A stretch of 64,000 nucleotides of DNA from the NCBI RefSeq assembly GCF_026109735.1, contig NZ_CP069620.1:1426001-1490000 (forward strand). The letters run 5' to 3'. Positions 62,749 to 64,000 of the stretch are shown in pieces (the first letter of the stretch is position 1; the number at the start of each line of letters is the position of its first letter). The notes beneath the pieces are model-generated. The model was not told where the DNA came from. It saw only the letters and a list, made by a program, of their open reading frames with translations, and did not search any database. The stretch comes from Salinimicrobium tongyeongense. Lineage in GTDB: Bacteria; Bacteroidota; Bacteroidia; Flavobacteriales; Flavobacteriaceae. The position numbers and the translations under genes were made by a program.

Positions 62749-64000
62749 TTAATTATGAAAGTATATATTGGTCACATACACATTAGCTGTTCCAGTAGGT
62801 GTAGCTGAAAAGATGAGCTGTGAAATATGTTCGCGTGTGGTGAGATTTGTGAAATCTGACAATGGAATATCCACGCTCACCCATTGGTTTTGTTCGGGGT
62901 TTTCTATAACCACTTCATGTTCGGTATTATCACCGCCCTCTTCATATACTCCGTTTGGACCAAAATCTACCAGCTTAACTTTAAAACTGGTCGCATTTTC
63001 GGTATAGAATTCCACATGCATGTGGGTCATATTGGTAATATCCAATTGGTTTACCACAGTTTCAATTCCAACAAAGTCTAAATTTGTGTAGTGTTTGGAT
63101 AATTTACCCTCATATGTTACCTCCTCATAATTTGCATCAGACCAGTGTGTTCTCCAGGTATCGACTACAACATCATCTGCAACATCACTGAAAATGGATA
63201 TATAGGAGGTTTCTCCGGTTTGTAACTTTTGTATATCATCCAGATAGAATGTTCCTGCTGAATTTCCGGGACCATCTATAAAAATAGTCATGGTAGCATA
63301 TTGACCTGTAGGAACAAAGGCTTCACCTACTCCCTGGGATCCATCGATGTAGCTTTTCACGGCATCTGTACTAAAATTGAAGCTGAGTTCCTCCCAACCG
63401 GCACCTCCGTGGTTAGCCACCACTTCTGTCTGCCGTTCTCCATTAAAACCTCCTTCGAACTTTAAAAGAACAGGAAGAGCAACATCTGACCACAATTTCA
63501 TCGTGATCGTTTTGTTATCGCCACTAAAATCTGCCGGCTCTTCAAGATTAAAGGAAGTACCTTCCCAGGCATTTCCGGCATTTGTAAGTGCCCCAACCAT
63601 GGTAGTAGAAGTATTGGCTCCAGATTTATCCGGATTTGTAACCACCTCAAAGGAAACCCCACCAAAAACTGCAGGGGAGTAGTTTATAGCACTACTATCA
63701 AAAGTAACAGGTAGTTTTAATGGTTCGAGGTTTGTTAACCTGATGTCATCAAAGTAGAAGGAAGTACCTTCTCCTGTATTTCCGAAGTCATGGAACACGA
63801 TCACCCTGTCGTAATCAACAGAAGGATCAAAGGCTGCATAGCTACTCAGGTCAAAAGTCATCTCTTCCCATTCCCCGGTTGTGGTTGTATTGGAGATCAC
63901 TTCAACAAATACTGTAGGATTTCCATTTGCATCGGGCTCAGAACCTGAATCTTCAATTTTAAATAGTACAGGGACCCCTGCTTTAGGGGGCCAGGCTTTC
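62749..64000 (-). CDS. Surface glycan-binding-type protein, C-terminal part (start beyond the right edge)
   Basis: The minus-strand frame is open to the end of the window: codons before the internal GTG at 63900 continue (VPVLFKIEDSGSEPDANGNP). At least 416 residues are visible. Two similar carbohydrate-binding-like modules occur: EWEEMTFDLSSYAAFDPS...SFYFDDIRLTNLEP and GWEELSFNFSTDAVKSYIDG...TFYLDDIQKLQ. A different beta-sandwich follows (THWSDANYEEV to the end). No catalytic site is visible. Its place before the GH16 lipoprotein suggests a surface glycan-binding protein of the locus. Confidence 0.7.
   Translation of the reverse strand, partial: KAWPPKAGVPVLFKIEDSGSEPDANGNPTVFVEVISNTTTTGEWEEMTFDLSSYAAFDPSVDYDRVIVFHDFGNTGEGTSFYFDDIRLTNLEPLKLPVTFDSSAINYSPAVFGGVSFEVVTNPDKSGANTSTTMVGALTNAGNAWEGTSFNLEEPADFSGDNKTITMKLWSDVALPVLLKFEGGFNGERQTEVVANHGGAGWEELSFNFSTDAVKSYIDGSQGVGEAFVPTGQYATMTIFIDGPGNSAGTFYLDDIQKLQTGETSYISIFSDVADDVVVDTWRTHWSDANYEEVTYEGKLSKHYTNLDFVGIETVVNQLDITNMTHMHVEFYTENATSFKVKLVDFGPNGVYEEGGDNTEHEVVIENPEQNQWVSVDIPLSDFTNLTTREHISQLIFSATPTGTANVYVTNIYFHN

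Overview
This window looks like chromosome of a marine member of the Flavobacteriaceae (Bacteroidota), close to Gramella/Christiangramia, Salegentibacter or Zunongwangia. The reasons are: start codons without Shine-Dalgarno sequences, promoters of the TTG-N17-22-TAnnTTTG type, a type IX secretion C-terminal sorting tail, several Bacteroidota-specific families (DUF3078, DUF3109, DUF4286, DUF4412, bifunctional OlsF-like acyltransferase), and a polysaccharide-utilisation block with GH16/GH3 enzymes. The genus is an inference; no rRNA is present.

Layout. 1-2.1 kb: the 5' part of mfd (TTG start), then a REP-associated tyrosine transposase (RAYT) flanked on both sides by arrays of short palindromes. 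2.1-7.6 kb: the ligase-associated DNA repair set (phosphoesterase PdeM, Lhr-like helicase, ATP-dependent ligase), split between helicase and ligase by a DUF559 endonuclease-like gene framed by two composite inverted repeats. The fourth member, a metallo-beta-lactamase exonuclease, lies about 9 kb away at 16.3 kb. 7.7-15.7 kb: a serine hydrolase, an AspT-type transporter, the pyruvate formate-lyase genes pflA and pflB with an FNR-like palindrome upstream, and an OFA-family transporter. 17.5-30 kb: TerB-like protein, fructose-1,6-bisphosphatase, a GNAT/aspartokinase pair, OlsF-like lipid acyltransferase, small enzymes, a broken PIN-type toxin-antitoxin pair, mgtE and rsmA. 30-41 kb: a TPR protein, serS, HTTM protein, ribF, pth, rplY, prs, and an ECF sigma factor overlapping a membrane-anchored, barrel-like partner. 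41.4-47.6 kb: tRNA-Leu(CAA), HupE-like protein, dCMP deaminase, C-terminal processing protease, a MarC operon and DUF proteins. 47.6-57.5 kb: an exported Gfo/Idh dehydrogenase, a degenerate class I ribonucleotide reductase beta-like protein, a dGTPase, a large beta-propeller-like T9SS protein, DUF3078 protein, dxs and tadA. 57.8-64 kb: the downstream end of a probable laminarin (beta-1,3-glucan) utilisation operon (tandem binding-module protein, PKD-GH16 lipoprotein, GH3, GH16); susC/susD would be expected beyond the right edge.

Most notable observations. (1) The NrdB-like protein at 48997-49959 keeps the radical tyrosine position and strong family similarity, but three of the six canonical di-metal ligands are replaced (D to H, E to K, H to Q); it sits next to a dGTPase. 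(2) A DUF559 gene inside two palindromic composite repeats has entered a conserved DNA repair operon, and its own C-terminus is encoded by the repeat. (3) A recurring palindromic core, AAAAATGNCATTTTT, forms the heart of many intergenic hairpins with otherwise unrelated outer stems, suggesting a lineage-specific terminator or repeat family. (4) A RAYT gene with ordered palindrome arrays.
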